Both the position numbers and the translations under genes were made by a program. Of a DNA stretch of 64,000 bases, positions 22,481-35,720 are shown piece by piece. Source of the stretch: Drosophila pseudoobscura (lineage: Eukaryota; Arthropoda; Insecta; Diptera; Drosophilidae); NCBI RefSeq assembly GCF_009870125.1, contig NC_046681.1, positions 15,513,001 to 15,577,000 on the forward strand. The letters run 5' to 3'. The stretch's first letter is position 1. The number at the start of each line of letters is the position of its first letter. The notes under the pieces are model-generated. The model saw only the letters and a program-made list of their open reading frames with translations. It did not search any database and was not told the DNA's origin.

Positions 22481-25400
22481 GCGGAGAAAAACTACCCTCT
22501 CTCTATAAAAAAAAACCAAAAAACGAAAAACCAACAAAAATACTGTCGATTGTGTTTTATTTCCCCCTCTCCCCCCAAGACCTTCGTCGACCGAAAGAAA
22601 GCTTCCCCCAACCAGAAAATCCTCCCAGAAATATCGATGTTGATGATGATGCCTTGCTTTGTGTGCTTTCCTCCCCTCCCGCCACTCTTTTTCCTTTGCC
22701 TTGCTTTTGCTTGAGTTTTTGGAATTTATTTAGTGTTTATTTGGTATCATTTTGATATGTTTGCGGTATATTTGCTTCTTTGGGCTGTACATATAATTAT
22801 TGTGCCTGCGCTTGAGCTTCGTTTTTGAGCAAAATCTAAATGTCTTTCTCCACATCACAACGATTTGCACACTTCGGTGACCCCGACCCTCTGAAATTTG
22901 TAGCTTTGGTGACTCCTGACTTCTGAGTCTGAGGTGTGTAAAGGGTGCTCTTCTTTTAGCTTCAGCTTCAGAGATCGACGTAAGTAGATATATATGGAAA
23001 TGAGAGCCTGAGAACAAAGGGCTAAGGACTGTGACAGTTCCTCAGATGCGAAGTCAGAATCAGGCATCTGCTGTTCGCAGGAAACTTTTATCTTTTCTTG
23101 GCAGGCGATAAGAAAAGTTTTTGTAGGGCAAGTTTTCCTATAGAATTTTCAGCAAGCTCTCGGAGAAGTTTCGCCTCCGGAAAGAAACATGTTTCGTGTA
23201 ATTAGCAAACGGTGCGTATGCGTAATGACATTACGCTTCAAGTAAGTACATTAAGGAACTAACGGCAAAAACGGTTTTCCAACAACTGAAACAGCAAACG
23301 ACAGATAGAGGGAAAGACAGAGAGAGAGAGAGAGCGAGTACATATCTCTTTCTGTCGCTTCCTTTGTCCAGCGACAATTCAATTAAATACCAGACGATGA
23401 CTAGGACTAGGACTCCTCTCCGTTTGCATGGCAATTGAAATGCAATGATGTTTAAATATTGCAGATACACTCGTTCAATCGCAGTGGCACCCGTATATTA
23501 TAGATGGGTGGATGGTGCGGAATGGCAACAGCTCTCGTTTAAGTACAATTCGAGCTTAACAAATCAATTGGCAGTCGGTGAACTGTGCCAATGACTGGCA
23601 CTCGCTTGGATTCGATTAGAAAATGGATTGGGAATTGCTGTTCGCCTTTTGTCTCGATAGAACAATGAATCATTTGAGAGAAACTCTTTTAATTGCTTCA
23701 GATCATAGATTTTTGTGGAATAAATAAAGATTTGCAATGAATCATAGAGCAGTTTCAGTGTATTTTATTTCAAGGGGGGACTACATACATATATTGCTTT
23801 TCGGGAAGCTCATTTTCTTTCTTTGCCCCTCTTTAAAATTCGTGGTAAGTGGCTCGTATACTCGTATCTCCCGCTCAAGTGACTCTGGCTCAAAAAATCT
23901 ACATATTTAGACACATTTCATATGCAAATTGGGGCTCCGAAATGGCAGCCCGTCCGAATTTATATGCCAATTGCGAAAGTGTGAAATTAATGCGGCCCTG
24001 GTGAACGATCCCCGGGATCCGGCGAGCAAAGGAAAAAAACACAACAAGCAGTCCGGAAGTGTTTAAATTACCATGAAGCTATAAAAAAAACGAGAAGAGA
24101 CAGCCCCAAGGTGGGGCCGGTCTGCTCTGTTGGTATTTATGACCCACCGTTGTCCTCACATCAAGTATTCATTCCCTACTCACTCACTCACTCACAGACT
24201 CACTGACAAAAAGGTCTCTCCGCATGTGGTCGTCTCTTCCAATCAGTAATTCAAAAGCAGGAATCAGCGGGAGATGATATGGGAATGATTCTGTTTGAAG
24301 GTTGAGTGAGAGAAGAGGAAAGAGTGCTCCCATTGGCTCTGTTCTTTAAGCCAAAAGAGTAATCTAGTTAACCGCACAATCATAATTTGCATATCGATTG
24401 ACAAAAGTGCAGTGAAAACTGTCAAAAACCGCACTGATTCCCCTACGAATGAATTGCAAATGAGATTCCAAATCGCCCACACCGCTGATTGGACTGCAAT
24501 CGAGTACTCCGAGTATGCAAATCAATGACAGACACAACTGTACTTTCCATTCAAGAGTTAAATGTGATTACTATTCGACTGAATGAATGACTGAATGGCA
24601 GGCAGCACACAAAACAGCTGGTAATTACAGTTGACAAGTGTTCGGGAGACCCTTTTATTCACTCACTCATCCACCCATCCATCCATCCATCTATTCATTC
24701 ATTCACTTGCAATTTGTTTTGCTCTGTTTGCCATTTTGGCGCCTCAGTGTCGACATTTTCTACGCCATTTGCCTGTCTGTCCGCATTTCCTTCCTTCCGC
24801 TTCCTTTCTCCGTGCCACCATTCAGTCGCTCTCTCCCGTGGCTCTCATTAAATGCAATCTCTAATGCAATTGACATGGCTTGTCTCTTGTCCTTCCCTGC
24901 ATCTTTCTTCCTTTAGAGTCCTTCGGCCTTGGGGTTTTTGTGATTTCTGCAGTTCAGTTCTCTCCCTTCTCTTCTCTTTGAATATGAAAATTACTTTGGG
25001 TGTTGGCTGATTTTTAATGAGTCGTTGCCACACAGAATAAGCACTAGAGACAGAGATCCTAGCTCCCGTCTCATCTCTAATTAACATGTCATATCCGCCT
25101 GGGGGATTCCTTATCGAGCATACGCAGCGTTGGCCATAGCCACCACCTGGCTTCAAACTTTCCCCAATTCTCCTGGGGTATCTGGTCCTCCTCTCAGGTG
25201 GGAAAGCAGCAGAGCAGTCAACGAACTGTCAGCACAGGGATTTATCCACAAAAAAAAAAGAAGAGGGGAAACCAAATGTTTGACAGTCAGCCTTAGTTAC
25301 CATCTGACTGACTGACTGACGGACGGGCTGCTTGACAAGCTGTAACCAGAACCAGAAGTCCTCCCTCCTGCATGCTGCATATCCCTAGACCCCAACACGT

Positions 25401-27640
25401 GGCTTGATTTATATTTTATTTAAAAAGTAAAAAGGAAATTATCAGGTTTTACTGTTGGTTTCTCTTTCTGTTCTTTTTTGTGGAGATTTCGGGGGTTTTT
25501 TTGCGAAAAGTTTGTTTAACGTTTATCTTGCGGTCGCTTTGCGCTTTTTGCATGACCGGCAAAAGTTTCTTTGAGGCCGCGGCCTGCCGACTCTGCCTGG
25601 TGATAAAAAGAGCTAAAAGGAAAGGCCAGTGCCAGAAGGAGGCGAAAAAGCCAGTTTAAGTGAAATTTAAACATGAATAATGAAAGGGCAATGGAATACG
25701 AAGCAGTGCCTGAAATAGTGAAAGGTCACAAAATTAATCAAGAATGTAAAGTCGGGACTTTTTGTGGAAAGTTTTGCAAAAGTTTTCGCACGGTTTGTTT
25801 CTAGTTAATTTAAACGGTTACTGAACATGCTTCCAAGAGCTTCCAAGTGAAATATATCTGTTTTATCCAATGGAAACTTCCAGGGCCCTGCAGGGCTTCC
25901 AACTATTTAGTTATTGATGGAAACACTGCGTACTTCTTTATTGGTACAAAGTGGATAAGTAGGATAATGGAGAGTAGTTTATCGTCTTTAAGGGTTGTTG
26001 GTTGGAAGGTTCTTTTTATTCTCCCTCTCAAAAATATGCCCCAAGTCAGGGCTGCGGTTCAATCACGTCACATCCACTTTCCTTTCATGTTTTCCATCCC
26101 ATTTCACCCTGGGCAGGCTTTTAATATTTTTCATAATTTTTGCAAGAATCACCCGAGGGTCCTGTGGACCCTCCGCGTCCTCCTGTTGATGCTCGACCAG
26201 GTGTAAAGAAATGTGGCCCCAAGTCAAATCTTATAAGCATTAATTCTCATTAAATTTAATTGCAACCGACTTGGGCTGCGGCCAGGTGCCAGCCATATCC
26301 CTATATATATCCCGTGTGTCCTGTGACCTGTTGGCTCACCCATGTTCGTGGCACAATTATGCAAATGACTTTTGGGTTGTCCCGCATTCGCGAGAACGGA
26401 GCCGATTAACCCTTTTGTGTGGCGAGGCGTTGAAAGGTTCTGCACTCAATTACGGTGGCAAAAGCGGGGCAAAAAGTATTATCACCTGCTACCCAAAAAA
26501 GCGGAATCAGAACAGGGCTCCTCCGACTGCTCCTTTTCATTCAGCAGATCCACAATGAAAGCTGAAACACTTAGCACTCAATTGTTGGTGGATTGTCGGG
26601 AAAAGCACCAAAAAGTTTTCCACGCCGGCAGCGAGAAGCAGAAACTAACTAAACTGCCAATCCCACTGCCATTCACCGACACGGGGATGGAGAACAAAAA
26701 CAAGAGCGAGACCCCGAGACCCCGAGACCCCGGCACCGACGAGAGGGAATAAAGAAAATTTGTTTAGCAACATTTTCAAACGGTTTCCATTGGCGTGAGT
26801 CAAATTAATTTCGAGTGCCAAGTGGTCCTCTCCCTGGCACCATCTCCTCCTCCTCCTCCTCCACAACCACACCCACAGTCATCTCAATTAATTTTCCAGC
26901 TGCCAAGAGAGATATGGTGGGAGGAGAACTTTATAGTGGAGAGGAGATAGAGAGTACATATAGGGAGGGAGGAGCACTCGAATAGTTGAAGGAACAACTT
27001 TAATATGTGGTAGGGCTTCTACGAGTACTATTTGCTTTCTGCGGTTCCGCTTTCCCTGCACTTTGGAGAGTGTTTTGCCAATAGTTTTCCTGCTCCCCTC
27101 ATTCGGAGGAGGACGCTCTGTGGCTGTGGCAAGGGATGGGAATAATTAAGTAAATGAGCTGGTTTCTGGGGGTTTTTGTATAGGGATAATACCCGGATAA
27201 CTCATTCACAATTCGTGGGATTACAATTTAACGTTCATATGTCAAAGAACGTGACTCTAAAAGGCTGTGTACAAAGCTTCCGAATGTTATCCCATAAACC
27301 CCACCTAATATATGGATTACAACACTTTTAAATCCTCTTCGCTCTCGCTTTTTTTGTCCCTTTTCAAAGCCTAAAACAATACAAATAATAATAAAAGAAA
27401 AACACTATACCCAATCACGAAAAACCGTTCAAGTGTAAAGATCCCCCAATGCAAAATCCGATTTTCACGCTCAAAAAATACACTGGCCCTGGAATAAACT
27501 GAGAAAAAATAAATCCAAATTGACGTGTAAGCAAAAACTATTCACGCATAAAACACAGAAATTTTCCACAAATAACAGAGAGGAAAATCAAAAGAAGAGT
27601 GAGAGCACACGAGAGCACAGGCGATGAATACGTAACGAGG
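22481..27640. other. Non-coding stretch downstream of Ggamma30A
   Basis: No credible exon is seen on either strand. The content is AT-rich unique sequence with short simple repeats: GA near 23315-23334, ACTC near 24177-24200, and CATC/CATT at 24665-24704. Small open frames here have no recognisable domains. Confidence 0.6.
24665..24704. repeat. CATC/CATT microsatellite
   Basis: Tetranucleotide units CATC, then CATT. Confidence 0.8.
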
Positions 27641-27642
27641 GA

Positions 27643-27660
27643 GCGCCAGAAAGTATGCAA
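27643..27660 (-). promoter_or_regulatory. Su(Hw)-type insulator motif
   Basis: The minus strand reads TTGCATACTTTCTGGCGC, a near-perfect long-consensus match. It is 305 bp from, and opposed to, the site at 27965. Confidence 0.65.
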
Positions 27661-27902
27661 TGCGAAATGCGAACGAAATTCAAATGAAACTACAAAAATA
27701 TAATAAATGCTACCGAAGATTGAGATACACTTGAAGATCCGTCGAGATCCAGAATATAACCTAGAATCGAAAGCGCTTCCATACTGACTTTCTTCTTCAG
27801 TCAAAATTCGTAATATCCTCTCATTAGAGTACAAAAAGTCGTGGAAGCAACAAACTACACGACATTTTTAATTATCTAGAACAAGTGCATTTAGCACACA
27901 CG

Positions 27903-28109
27903 TATAAAAGCAGAGCACACACACACAGATAGAGATTCAGTGCAAAGTGCGAGAACAAAAATCGTTGCATACTTTGCGGGTTGTTGGGCATTTAAATGAA
28001 ATTTTTGTCTGCTAAATGCAACGCCAGGAGCAAGGCGAGGAGTACGAGCAGGAAATGTGTGAAAAAGAGGAGTGTCTGAAGGCTTGTTGTAGTAGTAGTA
28101 GTAGTAAAA
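27903..28109 (+). promoter_or_regulatory. Possible core promoter and first exon
   Basis: TATAAAAG at 27903-27910 is followed at 27937-27941 by an initiator-like TCAGT. The spacing from the first T to the initiator A is 36 nt, slightly longer than usual. About 170 nt downstream a strong donor AAAA|GTAAGTAAGT (GT at 28110) could close a first exon. That exon has a 27-codon ATG frame beginning MKFLSAKCNARSK. A strong Su(Hw)-type motif (27965-27980) lies inside it. No downstream gene on this strand is recognised before 60 kb, so this may be a non-coding transcript or chance. Confidence 0.3.
27965..27980 (+). promoter_or_regulatory. Su(Hw)-type insulator motif
   Basis: TTGCATACTTTGCGGG matches the core and the first part of the GGC block. 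It overlaps the possible first exon at 27939-28109. Confidence 0.55.
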
Positions 28110-31100
28110 GTAAGTAAGTCAAAGAACGCTCGAAAGCATAATGAGGAGAGGAGAGGGCGAGTGGGGGAGTGGGAGTGTGAGCGCGAGTGTGAAGCAGAAC
28201 CAAAGTTAAATGGAAATATTTGCCCGACACGCAAGCGTTTTTCACATTTCTGTAGCCTTAATTAAAGCCCCAGAAGTTTACAGAAACTGCTCCAATTTCA
28301 CCAAAGTGCCCGAAGAACATCGAGAATAATCAGACAACCCCACTTCCCCCCTCCTCTGTGTTAAGCCACAACCCCTTTTGGCCCCTTCTGGTCATGTTTG
28401 CATTGCCAGACAGAGAGCATCCGCAGAGCATCCCAAAGAGCAGCAGCAAAGGAGGCCTATAAAAATATGTTTTTCTTTTACGACCAACTTTTGTGGGGTT
28501 CGTTCTGTCTCCTGCGTATGGGGGCGATGTACACAGATTTATTAAAATATTTCGCAGAGCAAGGAAAATATGCAATGAGGCAGCAACAGCAGAAGCAGCA
28601 AGCGGTAAAAGTCACTGGGATTACGGCGAAGTGAGAAATACTCTCCGAGGGACAGAGACAGAATGAAAGAGAGGGATTAAGGACACGGCCGGCGAAGTAA
28701 TCTTTAAAGATTATTGCAGGGAAAACTTTTAATCAGATTGGAGAGTAGTCCTCGGGGGCCTCCATGCCAAAAGCGTTATCTGAAAAGCTCTGAATCGTTT
28801 TCCATCCCAAAGTACTCGAAATAGTGTGATAACCCGCGGATCTGACAGGATATCCATCGATCCATCCGTGCATATCCCTCCAATATAAACGTGTGTTGAA
28901 GTTAATACATCCCCAGAGGCGGCATAAAATGGCAGGCAGTCGTTTCAGTCGCAGTCCTTTAATTAATAAAAGCAAACAATTTTCACTTGTCCTCCGCCTC
29001 CGCGTCCGCCTCCGCCTCCGACGCGTGGCATGGACGTAGTTGTTGACGCTTCCAATGGAGCTGCATGGAAGGACTACTCATCAGGATGCTGGTGCGCGTC
29101 CTGCCGTGCATGCAATCCCCGTAATTTGCAATTGTCATATGCATATCTGCCATAAAGGAAAATCAGCAAATAATTTAATATTATATTTTCGGTTTCAGTT
29201 TCAGTCGCTAGCAGCTTAAAGCCATCGCAAGCTCTGGGTCCATCTTATTTGCACAGCACTTTATCCGCTGCCTACTCTTGGGCGTCATCTTAAGCGAAAA
29301 TAGTGAAATAATTTGTGTATTTATTTGCTCGAGTAATAGCCAAATCCAGGGCTTAAAAAGGTAGAACTTTCCATGGAATACGAGCAGCAGCAGCAGCAGT
29401 ATTTGTACAGCACTTAAATTTCGGTAGAAACTTTCATTCAAGAGCCACAATAGTGCTTTGGAGGCAGGCAGGAGATTCTCTAAAGGAAGGAAGGAAGGAC
29501 TGCCTGCCTGTTTGAGGGCTGATAACTTTATCAGCATCAAAATTTTGCATACATCATTGCGCACAAGGTGTCCTGCCTTCCCTTGGATCCCTCACATCCA
29601 CCGGATTGACCGAATGACCAAAATGGGAATATGTTAATACGCCCACAAAAGGGCAACAAAAGTGCACAAATAATGGGCGACCTGCTGTCGAAGGAAGCCT
29701 CCTTCCCTTCCCATTCCATACCCAATATATTTGCTCATTGTTTGGCCTTGGCCTCCTTATCATACCCCTTGCTGCAGGAGGGTATTATGATTATTTCATC
29801 CATACTCCTATGCATCTTCAAGGGCATACACCACTTCGTTACCCTTCCCTTCCCTTTCGCATATTTGCTGGTGTTTCTGTTGTTCTGTGTTTATGTTTGT
29901 TGACATGGAAAAGCCCAAAAGTTATTGTTCGCCATCAGATTTAGCCCGCCCCATTCCTCCCCCTGTGGAAGAATGGAGATAGAGAGGGGAGTATGGCCCA
30001 GAAATGACCATCATTTGCCTGCTGGCCTAATAAGCGGCTCAAGTGTTGGCCCGGAATTAATGCGATCCCCTCCACTGTCCCACTAGTGGATACATCGTGT
30101 CCATCTGTCTTTGTTTGCCTGTTCCAAAAGGTTACACCAACCGGACATCATCATATACTAACTTATAGGAGCAGGGGAGCATGGATGTGGCTTGTTTGGG
30201 CAGGGTAAGGTTTTTCCTGTCATCTGTTGTGCAGGGGGGAGAGAGGCTTCCCCTGATATCACCCAAGGCCATGCCAGTTATGGCCTAAACTGTGTTAGTT
30301 AAGTCACCATGGCTACGATTTGCTAATGAGATACGATACTCGTAAGTAGATGGCATACACTTCAGCCGAGGCGGGCACTACGCTGCAGGGTTCCGTACAG
30401 TCTTATATTTATTGTAGATATCTGCTTATCTAAGTGATTATTCAACGGAATGACTTCTGGCATACATAACAGTGCACTAGGAAAGTATTGCCCTGACCGA
30501 AGAGACCGGGCTTACTCTCTTACTCCATAGATTACTACACTTTACCATTTTCCTCTTCATAGGTGGCTAGTCTCCACTCTCCACTACTTTTTCCCCATTC
30601 TTTCATGTCTAGTCTCTTCCCACTCCTGTAGTCCAGTGCCCTCTCGCTGTGTGCATTCATAGTCCACCGCCCAGAGACAGAGAGAGACGGAGAGTGGCTG
30701 GCAGTGGGCAACACTTCTTTGTGTACTAATCTCCCTTCTGTCTTTTGGCTTTTAACGACCTCTTACTGGCACTCCCTGAATAGTCTGCTGTCTGCTGATG
30801 TCCTGCGTCCTGGGTCCGCTGTCACTGACGCACATTCCACTTGAATAACAACAGCTTTTGATTGATAAGCAGCCATAATAAATTTGTTATTAGCGCCAGG
30901 GAGAGAAGAGAAGGCGAAGTGACGACCAAATGATGCGTGAATCAAGAAACAAGAGAAAAGAGAGAGAGGGAGGGAGAATGAGGGAGTGTGGGGGCAATGC
31001 CCCTCAAGGGAGAGCAAAAAAGAAAAATATCTCAGTGCTTGCACTCGTAATGGATATTAGACAAATAGATTCTTTCTTTTCTTTTCGCTTATTTGTTTAT

Positions 31101-31532
31101 AAATAGTCCAAATTCCCATTGAATGCTTCGCGCTTCGTTTCCGTTAAAGCTGATTCGATTAGACAGGAAAGGACATCACAGGACATTGCAGGACAGAACG
31201 AAAGCACTTCATGCAAATTTACAGGAAAGGAAAATTCAGCAGCAGTCAAGGGAAATAGTTTCTTGGAAAAAATGGTCTACAAATTGCCGAACCCGGGTGT
31301 GGACCGCCCTCTGATTAGGCCTCCGCATTGGCACTCGTCCAGGCCTGCCATCGCCCTGCCAGCCCCTGTTTTTTGGGCGCCCCATTCGATGGTAATTATG
31401 AGTGCCACAGCCGCACGGAAATTGCCAGTAAAGAAAAAAGGGGCAAGGGGGAAGGAAGCCGCAAGGCAGGCATTTTGCTGCGGCGGCGACTGGTGAAATG
31501 TTCGAATGCTAATTTCAATTAAAAATTTCATG

Positions 31533-31549
31533 CCGCATACTTTGAGGCG
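31533..31549 (+). promoter_or_regulatory. Su(Hw)-type insulator motif
   Basis: CCGCATACTTTGAGGCG keeps GCATACTTT and GGCG but not the leading TT. Confidence 0.45.
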
Positions 31550-34500
31550 TGGCAGCCACACCCACAGCCACAGCTTCCTTCCTGGTGGCAGAGTTCAAAG
31601 AGGTGCCAAACACTGATGCTCTCTAAATATTTAAATTGGAATCGAAGGCTCCGGCCAAAGCGATGGCACAAGAGACTCTTGAGAGGCAGCGGCAAGGCCC
31701 CAAACAAACAATGGGACAACAATTCAATACAATGCTGCTTCAACAGCTTGGCCCCCCACTTCTTCCCCCACTTGAAGGAGAAGAGCCCCATTTTCCTCAC
31801 TTTCCCTCCCTACTATGTATGTTGTATTTGCCTTGTGTCGCGGACACAATTGATAAACATTTTGCCCGCCTATTTGTGCGGCTCTGAGAGCTGGAAAAAT
31901 AAATAAAATAAAATACAATACGACTCAAAATTAGAGATGGAAGTGTGACACGAGGCCATGGCCTGGAGATGGCAAAGGAATGTGAATGCGGACACGGCCC
32001 TCCTCTTCTCGTAACTCGAACTATAAATTCCAAGACGAATCCTTACAAGTTAGTTAGGATAAAGGACCCACGCACCTAAGCACAACTCCCTGAGCAATCA
32101 ATCCACTGTGCAACATCCTCCACGTGTCGTGCAGCACAATGGAGCAGCAATCGCCTACTACATTGTTTGAGGGGCTGCCTTTGGCGTGTGGCAAGGCCAT
32201 TCTTTCTCTCTCACTTTCTCCGTTTCTTATTTAAGAATTGGTCAGGCATTGAAATTGCTTTCTTTTCATCTTTCTCTGCGATTTGTTCGTCACAGTTGTC
32301 CTGACAATGGAACTCCCTCTCGTCCCTCCCTCCTTCCTTGCTTCCTTCCTTTCGTTTGGTGATTATTTTATTGAAATTGATTTCCTAATTGGTCCAATTT
32401 GTTGGTGTATCCAGCCAGAGGATAATCAAAATGATTTCTGTTGCCTCCCACAATTAGGCGGCAATTTCAATAAACTCGGTCGCTTCCATGCGAATTCCCT
32501 GGCTAATTGAATTGTCCGCTGACTCCTGGATAGTCCAGAAAACTTTCTCGACTTTAGTTAAATGCATTAATTTATTATCTCCCATTAAGCGCATCGTCAA
32601 CATAATCGACTTTCATCGCCATCATCGTTACAGTCATCATCTGCATCATCATCATCATCCGATCCGCCACGCCAGCATCATCTGAACGAAACGAATGAAG
32701 CTAAACCCCACAAAAAGCCGCATAAATAATGAAAAATTCTTTTATGTCGACGCCAACAGAAAGGCAGCAAACAAAGAGAAAAAAACTTAAAATAAAAATA
32801 AAAATTTATGGCCAACGTACATGGCCAGAGGCGCTGCGTTTAAAAATAATTGTAATCAAATGTTGAGGGATGGTGGGGGAGTGGTAGTTCATACAAATAA
32901 AAAAATAAAAACAACATAATGTATATATAAAGAAAAATGAAATGGAAAGATTTTTCAAAAATAAATCGAACTAGTGGTACCCTAAAAATAACATAAAACT
33001 GTCCTCTTTAAGGAGTCCAAAGATGAAGGTCAATGTTTGGGGATTGTTCCTTTTATTAAATAGATTTCTATCCCTTATTAAAGTACAGAAATTAATGAGA
33101 ACTTTAATCAGGGAAACAACTGTAATGGCAGGCTATTTAGCAGGACACCATTCCAATTAGGAAGTGTCCCTCTCGGACATTAGAATAATTTATGGCCCGC
33201 ACCATTAATTGTATGAAATTTAGGAGCACAAAATTTATTTGGGCCACAAAATATAGAGAAATAAATTTTCTAGATATGCATGCGGGAAGATCTGAATCGT
33301 ATACAGAATTCAAGAGAGCTCCCTCTTTAACCGATCTTTCTCCATAACATTCACTTCTTCGTAGCTAAAGCTCTCTCCCTTTCGTCACTTTCTCTTTCAT
33401 GAAATATATTTAAATAAGTCGCCGTGGCTTGGCAGTTCCCTCCACTCTTGCGCCCTCCACTTTCCATCGCCTCTTGCTTTCATTTGATTTATGCGCCTTA
33501 ATGTAGGCTTCTTAATATATTTTCCTCGCTTTTCCTGCGTTAATTTGCTGAAATGACGTATGAAAGTTGGGGAACTTCGTTCGACATGCGGAAAGCGAAA
33601 GAGAGAGGGAGCGGAAAAGCAGAGCGAGTTTCCTTTTTTTACGCTCACTTATTACACTTTTTTTCGACAGTCACAAAACTTTTCTCTATATTTTCCTCGC
33701 TGCACCAAATGGCGTCCATTTTGTGTGCATTCGGGGGTTTTCCTTTTTTGCAGTAGTTTGTTTTTTTTTTAGTTTCCGTTTTTCCCATTTTTTGTTGTAG
33801 TTTTTCTCTGTTTTTCCTGCGGATAGTTTTAACTGTTGGCGTATTTTGTGTTTTTTAATATATTTGGCAAAAAAGTTTGGCGTGTAATGAAAAGCTTTGG
33901 ACTCTGGGACTATTTCATTTTGGCATTGCTGGGGCCTGGTGATGCTGCTGCTGCTGTAGGGGGGAGGGGGGTTTCTGGGGGTTTCATTGGAAGTTCGGCG
34001 TCGGACGCGAGAGATGGACACGCTGGATAAATGGATGAATGTCTTTAAAGCTGGGCTAAATGTCGTTCGACATCAGTGTTTTTGATGTGTCGTCTGTGCG
34101 GATTAGCAATTGGATTTGACAGAGAAAGCGAAAGTCAATTTGTGTGCGGTGTCCTGTCGATGGTGCGATAGGTTTTGGAGTTTACTGATTCCATGCGGAG
34201 GATTTGCTTATCCCGCTTGACATTGGATTCGATTTTAGTCATAGGAGGTCCTACACTATTCGATAACTATCGTAATATGGTTGTGACTCATCTGACTCAT
34301 TAATATTTCAGCCTTCCATCCTCTCAGGCCTTCAGCTCCATTTAAAGTGTGATTCGCCAAAAGAATCTTTCACCTTTTGACATGCAAAATCCCTCTTAAA
34401 CCCTAGGCCTCTTCTTGCTGTCGTCCGGTGGATCGAAAGACTCTCCTGGCACTGGCAGGTCCACTGGTTGTAGGCCTCTGTCCAAACGGTAGGCTCTCCC

Positions 34501-34588
34501 CGAAAAACAACGAAACCGAGAAGCAGTTCATTAGCATAGCATACAAAAGAGGTCCTGCCAGATTCCCTTCTTCTCCTCGCAGAGTGCT

Positions 34589-34613
34589 CTCCTCCTCCTC
34601 CTCCTCCTCCTCC
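34589..34613. repeat. CTC microsatellite
   Basis: Eight CTC units. Confidence 0.8.
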
Positions 34614-35499
34614 AGCTCCTTCCTACCACCATTCTATGTGCATAAGTCTCATCGCTTTAAGTCTCAAGTCTACTTACATTTCACTTTGCGTTGCATTTTG
34701 CCTGCCTTCCAGTTTTTTGTCTCTTGGCTGCTGCCTTTGCGCTTGGCCAGAGCTTAACTTGTGGGTCACTAGCCGTCTTTTATTTCACTCTTCGTTGATG
34801 GAGAGAGGAGATGAGATGAGATGAGGGGAGTGGATATGCCCATATAATTATGTCGGGGCAAGACTTTGTCTATTTTTTATGATTATAGAGAGCACACACA
34901 CTCTCGAGGCACACTATCCCTCCTCTGATATCTCTCTTGATAAATGCGTAATGCGATAAAAAGCGCCTAAAAGCAGTCTAAGCTCCACTCGAGAAAGAGG
35001 AAGGGTCTGTCTCTCGCTGAAGTGAGACATCATCATTATCGGCATCGTCATCTGCAGCGTGTGGGCTTCTGATTAATTGAAGTGAAAAATGCCGCCGTCG
35101 GCCTTGTTTTCCGGGCTGGGTATGTCTCATGATGGATGGCACTTGCTTTTAATTAGAATTTATTGTGGCACACTTTCGGCCGACCGGCAATCCACTTGAA
35201 ATTAAATTTACAATCCTCTGGAATTCCGGCAAAGGCTTTTCGAATATCCCCGCCCCAAGGCACAAACCTTATTGAGCGTAACAAGAGTTTTCCCTTCCCT
35301 GCTTTTCCTTTTTATTCGGTTGATTTTTTGCAATTTCGTTAAATGTTTTTCCGGTATGCCTTGGGGGGCCATAAGCCTTACTCGATTTTCCATTTTCATT
35401 TCTTTTCGGGGGCATTATTCTAAAAGCTTTCCTTCGTCCTGTCCAGAGGATTTTCCCATTTGCCTATGGACGAGGCACGGGGCTTAGCAATCATTCGCC

Positions 35500-35525
35500 C
35501 ATTCATTCATTCATTCATTCATGCA
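35500..35525. repeat. CATT microsatellite
   Basis: Six CATT units, with one variant. Confidence 0.8.
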
Positions 35526-35693
35526 TTCAGTCAGTCCTTCAGTGACTCATTCAATTGCAATGACAATGAGAGGCCGCTCTGGCTCTTCTGGCAAATGTTA
35601 CGCTGTCAAACGCCTGTCGGCATGCAATGGCGCTGTGCTTTCCTTTTATTTTCCACCTGCCACATGTCTCGGCGGAGGCTTCAACTGGGCCTT

Positions 35694-35720
35694 CGACTCA
35701 ACTCGACTCGACTCGACTCG
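35694..35720. repeat. CTCGA pentanucleotide repeat
   Basis: Five ACTCG units with one variant. Confidence 0.75.

Noticed and set aside
22818..22832. TTGAGCAAAAT, which resembles the start of miR-87
   Set aside because: The match ends after 11 bases and no hairpin surrounds it.
28398..28631. 78-codon + strand frame with MFFFYDQLLWGSFCLLRMG
   Set aside because: It begins at a non-ATG codon. From the first ATG only 55 codons remain, and I see no family or conservation evidence.
29760..29795. Inverted stretch ATACCCCTTGCTGCAGGAGGGTAT
   Set aside because: It recalls the ends of DINE-type repeats, but no element body follows on either side.
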